DNA of 64,000 bases from contig NC_088916.1 of the NCBI RefSeq assembly GCF_963576675.1, positions 21,303,501-21,367,500 of the forward strand, in the 5' to 3' direction. The position numbers and the translations under genes are program-made. Below are positions 21,895 to 31,900 of this stretch, piece by piece. Every line of letters begins with the position of its first letter. Position 1 is the first letter of the stretch. The notes below the pieces were generated by a model. It had not been told where the DNA came from. It did no database searches and saw only the letters and a program-made list of their open reading frames with translations. This stretch comes from Euphorbia lathyris (taxonomy: Eukaryota; Streptophyta; Magnoliopsida; Malpighiales; Euphorbiaceae).

Positions 21895-22283
21895 TGCAAT
21901 GTTTCTGTTTGTCTTCTAATATGTGATTGTATTTTATTTTGTAATTTTAAAGACAGAAATTAATAAAGAGGAGGGAGAGAGAGAGAAGAGAGAAAGAAGA
22001 AGAAAAATAAGAAATTAGAGAGAGATGGAGAAGAAGGTGTATTTGATTTTTATTTTTATTTTGGGGTTTGTTTGTGATAATTAGATAATAAGGGGTGTTA
22101 ATTTATAAAATAAATAAATATAAGGATCAAATTAACTCTTTTTTTTTACTTTTAACACCGTTAGTCAATTTGGTATATGTTTGCTAACGGAATGAACCTC
22201 AATGTACCATTTTGTAAATTTTTAAACCACAAGACTGCAATCGAAAATAGGTGTAACCACAAGTTTATTGTTGTACTTTTCCC
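21895..22283. repeat. Pack-MULE right TIR, about 389 bp
   Basis: Inverted copy of the left arm, starting inside at TGCAATGTTTCTGTTT. It also contributes the last codons of the open frame that ends at 21926. Confidence 0.9.
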
Positions 22284-22397
22284 TAAAAAGTTATGAGGTT
22301 ATTTCATTTAAAAACCCAAAATTTTGGACCAATTACACGAGAAAACACAAACACATGTGTTAGGACTTACCATTTTCATCCAAAGCAATTCTATTAC

Positions 22398-23553
22398 AGG
22401 AGAATTACAAAACTAGCACCTTTTAATGGTAGTTTACATTTCTAGCTTTTTTTTAAAAAACTAACCAAAACTAATACATTTCAACAAGTAACTTCCAAGT
22501 TTACCTTTGTCTTCTTCCTTAACATAACTGTGTGTTTTTTTCTTTCCCTCTCTCTCTTTCTCACGCTCTCTCTCTCTCTCTAAAGAACAGAACAATCTAC
22601 AAAATGATTACGAATACTACAACAATCAATCCAACCCACAGTTCATACAATAAAATTTCTACAATCATATAAGTTTTTCATTGGTTTTTAGTTTCATTGA
22701 AAAGATTTAAAGCTTAGTCCATTCATCGTTAAGATCTAGCAGATTGTTTCTCTACAACCCAATGTATATTGTTTCTCTTCATTTTTCATGTTTTTACTGA
22801 TCGTGCGAACCCCAAAAACAATGGCATTGTTGTCTGAAAATACATTTTGGTTGGAATATCAGTTTCAGACATTTTTCGCCGACAGTGTCGATATCTGTCG
22901 ATTTCTGTCGATATCTGATCAATATCGACAGATATGACGATATTTGTTAAATTTCAGATATCGGATGGATATTGACAGGATATCGACAAATATCGACAAA
23001 TACATATCGATAGATATCGACCAATACAATATCGATTGATATCGACATGATATCGACAAATATCGACACTGTCAGGGAAAAATGTCTGAAACTGATATTC
23101 CAACCAAAGTGTATTTTCAGACAATAATGTCACTGTTTTTGGGGTTCGCACGATCAGTAAAAACATGAAAAATGAAAAGAAACAATATACATTGGGGTGT
23201 AGAGAAACAACCTGCTAGATCTTAACGATGAATGGACTAAGCTTTAAATCTTTTCAATGAAACTAAAAACCAATGAAAAACTTATATGATTGCAGAAATT
23301 TTGTTATATGAACTGTGGGTTGGATTGATTGTTGTAGTATTCGTAGTCGTTCTGTAGATTGTTCTGTTCTTTAGAGAGAGAGCACGAGAAAGAGAGATGG
23401 GGAGAAAGACAAAGAAACACAGTTATGTTAAGAAAGAAGACGAGTGTAAACTTGAAAGTTACTTGTTGAAATGTGTTAATTTTGGTTAGTTTTTTAAAAG
23501 GAGCTAGAAATGTAAATTAACACCTTGAAAAGTGCTAGTTTTGTAATTCTCCC
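22398..23553. mobile_element. Foldback element with about 500-bp inverted arms
   Basis: The element starts AGGAGAATTAC and ends GTAATTCTCCC. The flanks are the 10-bp direct repeat ATTCTATTAC (22388-22397 and 23554-23563). The arms pair over almost the whole element: ACAAAACTAGCAC, a CTCTCT block, AACAGAACAATCTACA, GATCTAGCAG, TCGTGCGAACCCC, AAAATACATTTTGGTTGGAA and TGTCTGAAA all recur inverted. No transposase frame is present. The TSD length fits a MULE-type transposase. A transcript would fold into a long hairpin. Confidence 0.88.
22875..23070. repeat. ATATCGACA short-repeat core of the foldback element
   Basis: The loop between the arms is made of many variants of ATATCGACA and its complement (TGTCGATAT), including ATATCGACAAATATCGACA. 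It is a dense array of short palindromic units. Confidence 0.85.
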
Positions 23554-23563
23554 ATTCTATTAC

Positions 23564-24420
23564 CGATAGAGAATCACCTATGAAAATGACAAAGAATTTC
23601 CTAATCTAAATCGTTAGTATTATTACTAAGTTTAAACATTAATTAATCTCCTAAATTAGAATATTAATATGTTTCTTAAAGATAAACTTGATTAGTATGT
23701 GAAAAGAAGAAAGAAATTCCATCTTGATTGAAACATTCCCTCACACTTTCTATCTCTTACTATATTCTAATTAAAGAAAGAAAAAGCCACAAGATTCCTT
23801 AATCAAGATTAGCACGCTCTCTTCATCTCCGATTCAAAAGCCATAAGAAAGGAAGAAAAAAAAGAAAAAGGAGCAATTTTGAAATCGAAAGAAAGCCACC
23901 AACTTTATCATGCACAGTTATAGTCCACTCCAGTCCATTGTTTGGTTGTTGTAGTTGAAAAAACTGCTCTGGTTATGCGTTATTTTCTTCCAATCTCTCC
24001 AATTTCATCATAAAAATTGAATCTTTGGCCTCTCCATTGATAGACTCTCACCACCAGTAATGGCAGCTCACTATCCGTGAAACAAGGAGGCAGGCGTCTC
24101 CACCACTCTTCCTTCTCTTCTATGCTTAGCCTTTAATTCACCTGACACGTGACGCTTTTAATTTCTCTGTACCTCGGTACTTCCCATCTCTCCATTAACT
24201 GCTCCTCCTCCTCCTCCTCCACTTTCTCCCCCTTTCTGGTTTTGCTATTGGAAGTTACCCAATTCGTTTAATTTGATTTCAATTGCTTCAAAATGCATGC
24301 ATTTTTTCTATGTACACATCATTTAATTGCAGATCTTCTTTCACATTGTTCAGTTCTGTGAGTTTCTTCTTTGGGGATTTTTCACATACATCTTGTCGGC
24401 ATAATTCGTTCTTCGTCCCT
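23564..24420. other. Upstream region and 5' UTR of the O-fucosyltransferase gene
   Basis: No repeat borders were seen. Pyrimidine-rich stretches (CCTCCTCCTCCTCCTCC near 24205) are typical of plant 5' leaders. I cannot place a TATA box or transcription start with confidence. An in-frame upstream ATG occurs at 24310. The family-type start MHGYSRL at 24421 is preferred. Confidence 0.45.
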
Positions 24421-25736
24421 ATGCACGGCTACAGCCGCCTCGGTAACGGCCGGTCAGTGAGTGCCACTACTACTCCTTCGCCGCCATCGTCTCCTCGGCT
24501 ACGTCACAGCCGAGGGAAGGGTAGCGCGAATGTCGGTGGTGGTTTTGGCGGCGGAGGTGGTGGTGGTGGTGGTAGAGGGTCGAAGCAGAATTTAGTGGAG
24601 AGGTTAATTTTTGTACTTGTATCAGTGATTTTTAGGCGAAGAGGCGTGCTTTTGTTTGCTCCTCTGTTGTATATTTCTGGGATGTTGTTGTATATGGGAT
24701 CTTTGAACTTTGATGTTGATTTAAATTTGAAGAATGGCGGTGTTGTTGTAAGGAAGCGTCCTCCGCTTGGATCAGTGTATCGGAGTCCACAGGTGTTTAA
24801 GAAGCTATGGCCGCATATGGAGTCTGAGAGTGAGACCAATGGGAGCTATAATGCGGTACTCTTTGTTTCCTGCTTATATTAGTTCAATTGAAGTTGCTTT
24901 AGCTCTTCTTTTCATGATTATTTCCTGGCCCCAGAAAAAGAAATTGGAACTTCATAATCTTATGCTTCTCCTTTTACTATGTTCATTGGAATTTAGGATC
25001 TAACTTCAATACTTTTAATGGCATTACCAACAAGCTACTAGTTAGAGTCTTTAGGAGCTCCTTCCCTGTACTTAGGTTTTCTTTGTGAATGGCTGAAATA
25101 GTTGTTTGAGAAGCTTGAGCCTCTCTCAGTCTCCTTCTCTGCTCGAATCCAGATTCAAGTGGATGTTGAAAACCAGAAAGAAAGAAAAAACAATAAAAAA
25201 ATTTTTTTCTCTTAATAGCATTGAAGTTTAGAGAATTTGTGTCGCTGACACGACTTGATTTCACGGTTTTATATGATGGTTCATGTTAGCCAACCCCGAA
25301 TCATTTTGGGACTAAGGCTTTGTTGTTGTTGTAATAGCATTGAAGTTTAGCCGGGGTTAGGATAGGGATAGTGTTTCTATCAGTCATAGGAAAGGAAGAG
25401 AATAGTCTAGCGCAAGCTCTAAACTTTGGATATCCTCTAGATAATGTGCTAATGATAAATGTGTCTTCTTGGTGGTCCAAATATATGTGCATATGCCATT
25501 TTGAGTTTATTAAAGGATTCATTTGTTTGGCTATTGCATATTAGATGTAGGACATTCCTCTGTGTATATCTGTTATGATTTGGAAAATTAAGGCTATTGC
25601 ATTTGAACTTGCAAAGTAGGGGATAATAAGGAAAGAAGATAATTTTGGAGATGAAGGAATGAAGGAGGATGGGAAGAAGAGAGTATTGGAAAAGATAGAA
25701 AAGAGTGGAGAAAGGACATATGATAGAGGGAAATAA

Positions 25737-25771
<35 letters not shown>

Positions 25772-25885
25772 AACATTGATAGAGGGAATGAAGGAGGATG
25801 GGAGGAATGAAGGAGGATGGGAAGAAGAGAGTATTGGAAAAGATAGAAAAGAGTGGAGAAAGGACATATGATAGAGGGAAATAAC

Positions 25886-25916
<31 letters not shown>

Positions 25917-28900
25917 TTGAGAATTAAAATCTGTAGTTCACAGATATGTAAGGTGATAAAAAGTAAACCAAGAATCTTCTTTCTGAAATATATTATGCTC
26001 CTTATTTGATCTCCTCTATGTAGAATTAGAATTATGCTTTAGGAAGCAACTTATAAGGTTGGAAATTTGCACTGAAACAATTTAATTTCAATCAGTTGCG
26101 TATAAGGTGATCTTGATCAAAATTGATTTTTGTTTGACTAGATGCCTTGTACAACTTTGATGTTTTTCCAGCTTGAGGGAAGGGTATCCTTGTAAACTTT
26201 GTAGTTGGGATTTTCACTAGGAGTAGTTATCGATGAGATTGGTTCAAGGATGACCCTGCTCTTTGATAGTGAAATGCCTAAAATACCTCCCAATTTATTC
26301 TTTTATAAAGAGGAGGTTTTGAATATTCTATCAACCAACTGATAAGTCTCTTCATTCAGATAACATAAATTTGTATTTAGGCACATATAAAGGGTGGCCC
26401 GGTCGCACTACGCGTCCCCGCTGAGCGAGGGTCCGGGGAGGGGTCCCACCACAAGGGTGTACTGGGGCAAGCCTTCCCCTGCCAATTTATTTGGCAAGAG
26501 CAGTGTTGTTAAAGGCGCGCCTCGGCTAAGGCTCCAGCCTTAGCGCCTCTGGTGACCAAAGGCGGGCGCGGGCAGTAAGGCGCGCGCCTTGGTGCGCCTT
26601 TGTGCGCCTCAAGCCAGGCACAAGGCGTGCGCCTTGGCGCGCCTTGGCTTCCTTATGGTATTTTAGGGTATTTTAGGGTCGAGTTGAGGGTATATTAGGT
26701 TTTTTAGGGTATTTTAGGGTTTTCTAACTTCAAAAAAGAAAAGAAAAGAAAAGTAGCAAACATAGTGAATGATTTAGTGTTTGTGAAGTATAACCGAGCA
26801 CTAAAGTTTCGTCGTGAAACTCGTGACACTATTGATCCTATTTCTTTAAGAGATACAGATGACTCCAATGAATGGTTGATGGGTAGATTGGATGGAGGGG
26901 AGTCGGGTGATGATGATCTAGTACACCCAAATGAGGGATTGAGATGGGCTCATGTTGGTGATGCTATGGGAGCGGATGAAAGTGCTTATCAAACTAGAGT
27001 AGTAGTAAAAAATGCTGCAAATGCATCTAGTTCAAGTGTTAGGTCTAAGGCTAAGGAGAAAGATAAGGGTAAAATGCATCTTATAGATGATGAACCCGAC
27101 TTTGTAGATGATGAGTACATTGATGAGGAAGGTGACAATGATGAGGAGATTGAGAACCTTATTCAAGAAAAGCATATGATGATGGAAGTGACGATGATGA
27201 TGATGATGATGATGATGATTCTGATGAAGATTAGGAAGGAAGACTAGGAAGTTAAAGATTAGTAGTTTTCTAGAGTCAAGACTATTAGTTGTTTTAAGTT
27301 AGAATTATGAGTTTTAGATTATGTCTTAGTAGTTAACTAGAACTTAACTAGTGCATTTTATGGTTTATTGTTGGTTGTTGATTATTTATGACTAGTTTTA
27401 TAAATTTATGATTTTTTTTTGGTGCGCCTCGAGTCGCTCGGGCGCGCGCCTTAAGTTGCGCCTTGCGCCAAGGCTCCAGGACCCCCCTTGCGCCTTAGTG
27501 CGCCTTGCGCCTTTAACAACACTGGGCAAGAGGCTGCTCCTAAGACTCGAACCCGTGACCTCTTGGTCACACAACAACAACGTTTACCGTTGCGCCAAGG
27601 CTTCCAAACTTTATGTATTTAGGCACATATAAGAAAATAAAATCCCATAAATAAAGGGGTAAATACCAAACGAAACATTTAACGGAAAATAAAATTCCTA
27701 ATGAAAATTTATTTTAATCCTCTTGTCTAGGGACATCGACATTTATGAGCTATTCCGCCTTGAAAGATATAATTCTGTTATTATCATGATTTTAATAGTA
27801 TTATATTTTTTCTTGCTTCCTCTTTTGTGCATTGCTCGTGAACTTCTAAATTTTTTGTGCTTTTGACATCCTCCTGTAACTGATTATGCCATGTACAACT
27901 GATACAAATCAATCATACAGTTGATGGCAGCATGGGATCCAAAACTGCATAAAGTTTGGAAGCCTTGTGGAAACAACATCCTTGAAAGAGGTACAGTTTT
28001 CTGTATTAAAAAAATTGGTCGACCTAGGATGATGTATTTTAAATATTGTTGAAAATGTAAATAACTTCTCCAATTGATTTGCTATAGTTTTAAAAACTGA
28101 CGATTTTAGTATATGTTGAATTTATGGACTGTTAGGATGAGCTAGTTTCTTAAGTTCACTGCCTCAAAGTGTCAACAACAGCACAGTTTTATTCATGTTT
28201 GAAGCATGTGCTCTGTAGACTGTATATCATCTGGTCTTATGAATGCCCTTTTGCTGTCTTGAACTCTAAACAATTTGATTAGTAGTTGCAATTTTACATG
28301 TGACTGTTGCCAATTAGTTATATTATATTATGAATTTCCTTACGGTTGCTGAGTTTTTCTTTGTTTGTAATGGCTCTATTTCTTTCCCTATTTATGGTTC
28401 CCAGAATTGCCAAAATCTAATGGTTTCCTCATAATCGAAGCAAATGGCGGGCTGAATCAACAACGTTTATCAGTAAGTTTTGATCTCTAAAATTACATTT
28501 CTTAATTTTGACCATCATAAAGCTGGACCAGCATCCGCGGTATAATGCTAAAATTGTCAATAGATGTCATACTCAGGCTTAAATTAAACAAATCTAAGAG
28601 AACTTAAGTAAAAAACAATCTAAGTTAAGGTTTAAAAAAACTGTTTACAAGTACTTATTTCGTAAACCTTTTTTGGCATGTATAAATCTATCAGATATAT
28701 TGAAATGACAACTTTATCTCTTTTACCACCTTATCTACTTTATGGTTTTCTGTCATACTTTTTTCGTACACCTTTTGCTATGTTTGATTTGAATACCATA
28801 TGCTTGGTAAGAAGTTCCTTAAATATCTTCAGTGTTTGTGAAAGTGTTCTAAAATAAGGGCTTCATAAATTTGATGATTTCCAGTCCATTTCATAATTTA

Positions 28901-31900
28901 CTGATGTCTTAATCTAAACTTATCTTTATTAAATTGAGCTATATAATACTATATTACTAGTTATATTAATAGATAGAGGAGGACCATATAAACACATGTA
29001 CTTGCAGATTTCTGATATGAAATATCAATGTGGGACGCGTTATAGAATGCATATAATGTATTAGTATTTCATACTGCACTTCATTACTTTTCTGTTTATT
29101 TTAATTCTTGTTCGGATACAGATATGTGATGCAGTTGCTGTGGCAGGACTACTGAATGCTACTCTTGTCATTCCAATTTTTCATTTAAACAGTGTGTGGC
29201 AAGATTCCAGGTGACTATTATTAATACTGCTGATTTTTGTGTTCATTCTGTGGAAGTCAAGTAAAAGATTTGCACTGTTATCTCAATTTCCGGTTTGTAT
29301 CTGAATTTGTTGAAATAATCATATTCATTTGTGTATTTTCTCATGTCTTAAGGTTTTGATGATAATAGATCCAGTAAAATCATTGATGGAATACAAGGGA
29401 AAAAAGGAATTCAAGTTTTTAAGATTTTAGATGTGATATAATCTCAACCAATTAACACCTTGACTTTCAAGAAATATGTTGGTAGCATTACTTCTTTAAA
29501 ACACAACCTTTTTTCTTCTGAAAATTTCTCATTACTTGCATTCCATCATGTTATATATACAAGAATGATTCATTACGGTGCAAAATATTTAGCTGCCTCG
29601 CCTTTTTTCTTTCACCACAGCAAATTTGGAGATATTTTTGATGAAGATTTCTTCATACATTCACTCAAGAATGATGTTGCCGTAGTTCGAGAACTCCCAA
29701 AAGAAATACTTGAGCAGTTTGACAATAATATTAGCAGTATTGTAAATTTGAGAGTAAAAGCTTGGTCTAGTCCAACCTACTATCTTCAGAAGGTGTTGCC
29801 GAAGCTGATGCAGATGAGGTATGCAGTTCTATATTTCTTTTACCATCTGTACAAGGGGTTGTCTACATGGTCAAAGCAACAAGATATTTTATGATAAAAT
29901 TTATTCAGATAACTTGTATTTCTTTCATTTGATTTGGGGTGTTTGTTGATCATTCTTATTCTGAATCGTATGTGTCCAGGGCATCAATTTTTTTCCTATA
30001 CAGTCATGTTGCATATTTCCAAATTATCATCAAAACTATTGATGTGTTTTTTTAAGCCAAGTAGAGTCTTGTTGGAATATCATGCAGATATAGAACGTAT
30101 GTAAAAACAATTCTAAGAAAATTCAGCCAAAAAGTTCAACTTATAGATGGATGCTCTATTCATTGTATGAGGCTACACAGAAATTTATACTGCAGATGAA
30201 ATTTTCATGAAATTTTCTTTAGTGAGGGAATCTGTTGTCAATAGTTTTCTCATTCTGTTGCGCAGGGCAGTGCATATTGCTCCTTTCCCCAACATCTTTT
30301 CATGAAATTTTCTTTAGTGAGGGAATTTGTTGTCAGTAGTTATCTCATTCTGTTGTGCAGGGCAGTGCGTATTGCTCCTTTCTCCAACAGATTGGCTCAT
30401 GCAGTACCTCCAGATGTGCAGAGGCTAAGATGCTTAGCCAATTTTGAAGCACTGAGGTTTTCAGAACCTATAAGAACACTTGCAGACAGAATGGTAGATA
30501 GGATGATTAAGAATAGCTCACAGAGTGGGGGGAAATATGTTTCTGTGCATCTTCGATTTGAAGTGGTATTTTATTCATGTCTTACTTTGAAGGACACGAT
30601 TTTAATATGTTTCTATCCATATTCTAATTCATTTCTAAGTCATCAATTCTATGGCAGGATATGGTTGCATTTTCATGCTGTGAGTATGATGGAGGCGAGG
30701 AAGAGAAACATGAAATGGATATTGCTAGAGAAAAAGGCTGGAGAGGGAAGTTCAGGAGAAGAGGTAGAGTAATAAGGCCGGGAGCAAATCGTATAGATGG
30801 AAAGTGCCCTTTAACTCCAATTGAGGTAGTCCAACTATTATCTGTCATGGTGATTTTGGTGAATAGGTTTTCTGTCTTTATTATGTTCAATGGAGGCTCT
30901 GTCAAATAACTATCCGATACTCAAAATGAAGGTCTATTTAAATTCTGAATGGAAAAGAAGTTCCGTTTATGGATATTAAATTCATAAACGAGAGTTGGCT
31001 TGCGTGAGCTTAAACAAATGGCCACTTAATGATGAATATCAACCATTTGACTTGGATTTTTTTGCTGTTGTTGCAGTTCTTTTATTGATTTGAGTAGGCA
31101 CAGTACTTTGAGATATGGTTTTGTGTAGGGACTATTTTAATTTTTAAGTGAGTTCGAGCTTCTCTTGGTGTCGAACATGAACCTATAATTTTCCATTATA
31201 TTTCTTCTGAGTGAAGATTTTTTTTTTGTGAAATAGAAACACAACATTGATCTCGATGGTTGACTTTGCAGGTGGGAATGATGCTTAGGGGCATGGGTTT
31301 CAATAATAGTACCTCAGTATATGTTGCAGCAGGTAATATTTATAAAGCAGAAAAGTTTATGGCCCCACTTAAGCAGATGTTTCCACGCCTAGAAACAAAA
31401 GATACGCTAGCTACTGCTGAAGAACTTGCTCCATTTAAGGTATCAAAATGGTCATTTATTCGGTAATTCTCACATATGGGGAACCTGGCATATAATTCAA
31501 GTAGAAAGGCAAAATAGGATACTAGAAAATGTTTGTAACACCAAAGTATGTGATGCAGGGCCATTCATCTAGGTTGGCTGCATTGGACTACACTGTTTGT
31601 CTGCACAGTGAAGTGTTTGTCACCACTCAAGGTGGAAACTTTCCCCACTTCTTGACGGGTCATAGGCGTTATCTCTATGGTGGACATGCAAAGACAATCA
31701 AACCTGACAAGAGAAAATTGGCTGTTACATTTGATAAGCCTAGCATCAGGTACCAATGCCATACTTCCTTTGATTTTTCTTCTAAATTCCTTCAATTTTT
31801 TTTATTACTCCTTGTGCAACTGAAACAGAAACAAAAACAAATGATGTTTACTTTGTATGGTTTAGATCTAAGCATTATGGTTGCAATTAATTTGCATTGA

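Larger units (their letters stand above)
20540..21926 (+). pseudogene. Captured glutaredoxin-domain gene fragment (broken)
   Basis: The first part (20573-20884) reads PPDEPETINTSELMEGLEED and FPSFSFDI, the N-terminal region of the plant glutaredoxin-domain family that lacks a CPYC site. A 591-bp MITE interrupts at STFRK. The second part (21476-21735) continues SLYQLSPDHPFHFK, then the domain core IIYSTSLRGVRKTYEDCCHVR, ILKGLGLRVDERDVSMHSGF and KEEL. A 1-base frameshift near 21728 gives a stop at 21733-21735. The proper frame resumes at about 21729 with GGGLGLPRVFIETKYIGDADEIKRMHEEGKL. The usual C-terminal zinc-binding cysteine cluster is absent: the frame runs into the MULE arm and stops at 21926. 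It is not a working gene. Confidence 0.88.
20161..22283 (+). mobile_element. Pack-MULE carrying a glutaredoxin-family gene fragment
   Basis: The ends GGGAAAA (20161) and TTTTCCC (22283) open inverted repeats of about 380 bp. The flanks are TAAAAAATT (20152-20160) and TAAAAAGTT (22284-22292), a 9-bp duplication with one mismatch, as made by Mutator-like transposases. No transposase is present. The space between the arms holds part of a host-type glutaredoxin gene, which defines a Pack-MULE: a non-autonomous MULE that has captured gene sequence. A second MITE lies inside the captured piece. Confidence 0.85.
26391..27613 (-). mobile_element. Au-type SINE in intron 1, split by an hAT element
   Basis: The flanks are the perfect 19-bp repeat TGTATTTAGGCACATATAA (26372-26390 and 27614-27632). 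On the minus strand the right piece (27613-27525) holds the tRNA-derived promoter: A box TGGCGCAACGG and B box GGTTCGAGTC. The left piece (26500-26391) holds the body with GGACCCTCGCTCAGCGGGG and ends GGGCCACCCT. This matches the Au SINE family of flowering plants. The SINE proper is about 200 bp; an hAT element of 1024 bp occupies the middle. Confidence 0.88.

Noticed and set aside
22954..23166. Minus-strand ORF reading repeated ICRYLSIS-type sequence
   Set aside because: Artefact of the ATATCGACA short-repeat loop of the foldback element.
24504..24839. Minus-strand ORF of 111 codons with a proline run
   Set aside because: It is the antisense of exon 1 of the O-fucosyltransferase gene; the proline run mirrors the glycine codons.
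25541..25917. Minus-strand serine- and leucine-rich ORFs of about 100 codons
   Set aside because: Low-complexity translation of the GA-rich tandem duplication in intron 1.
27525..27613. Possible tRNA gene because of A-box and B-box sequences
   Set aside because: The boxes belong to the tRNA-derived head of an Au-type SINE flanked by a 19-bp target duplication. No cloverleaf or CCA-end structure is evident.
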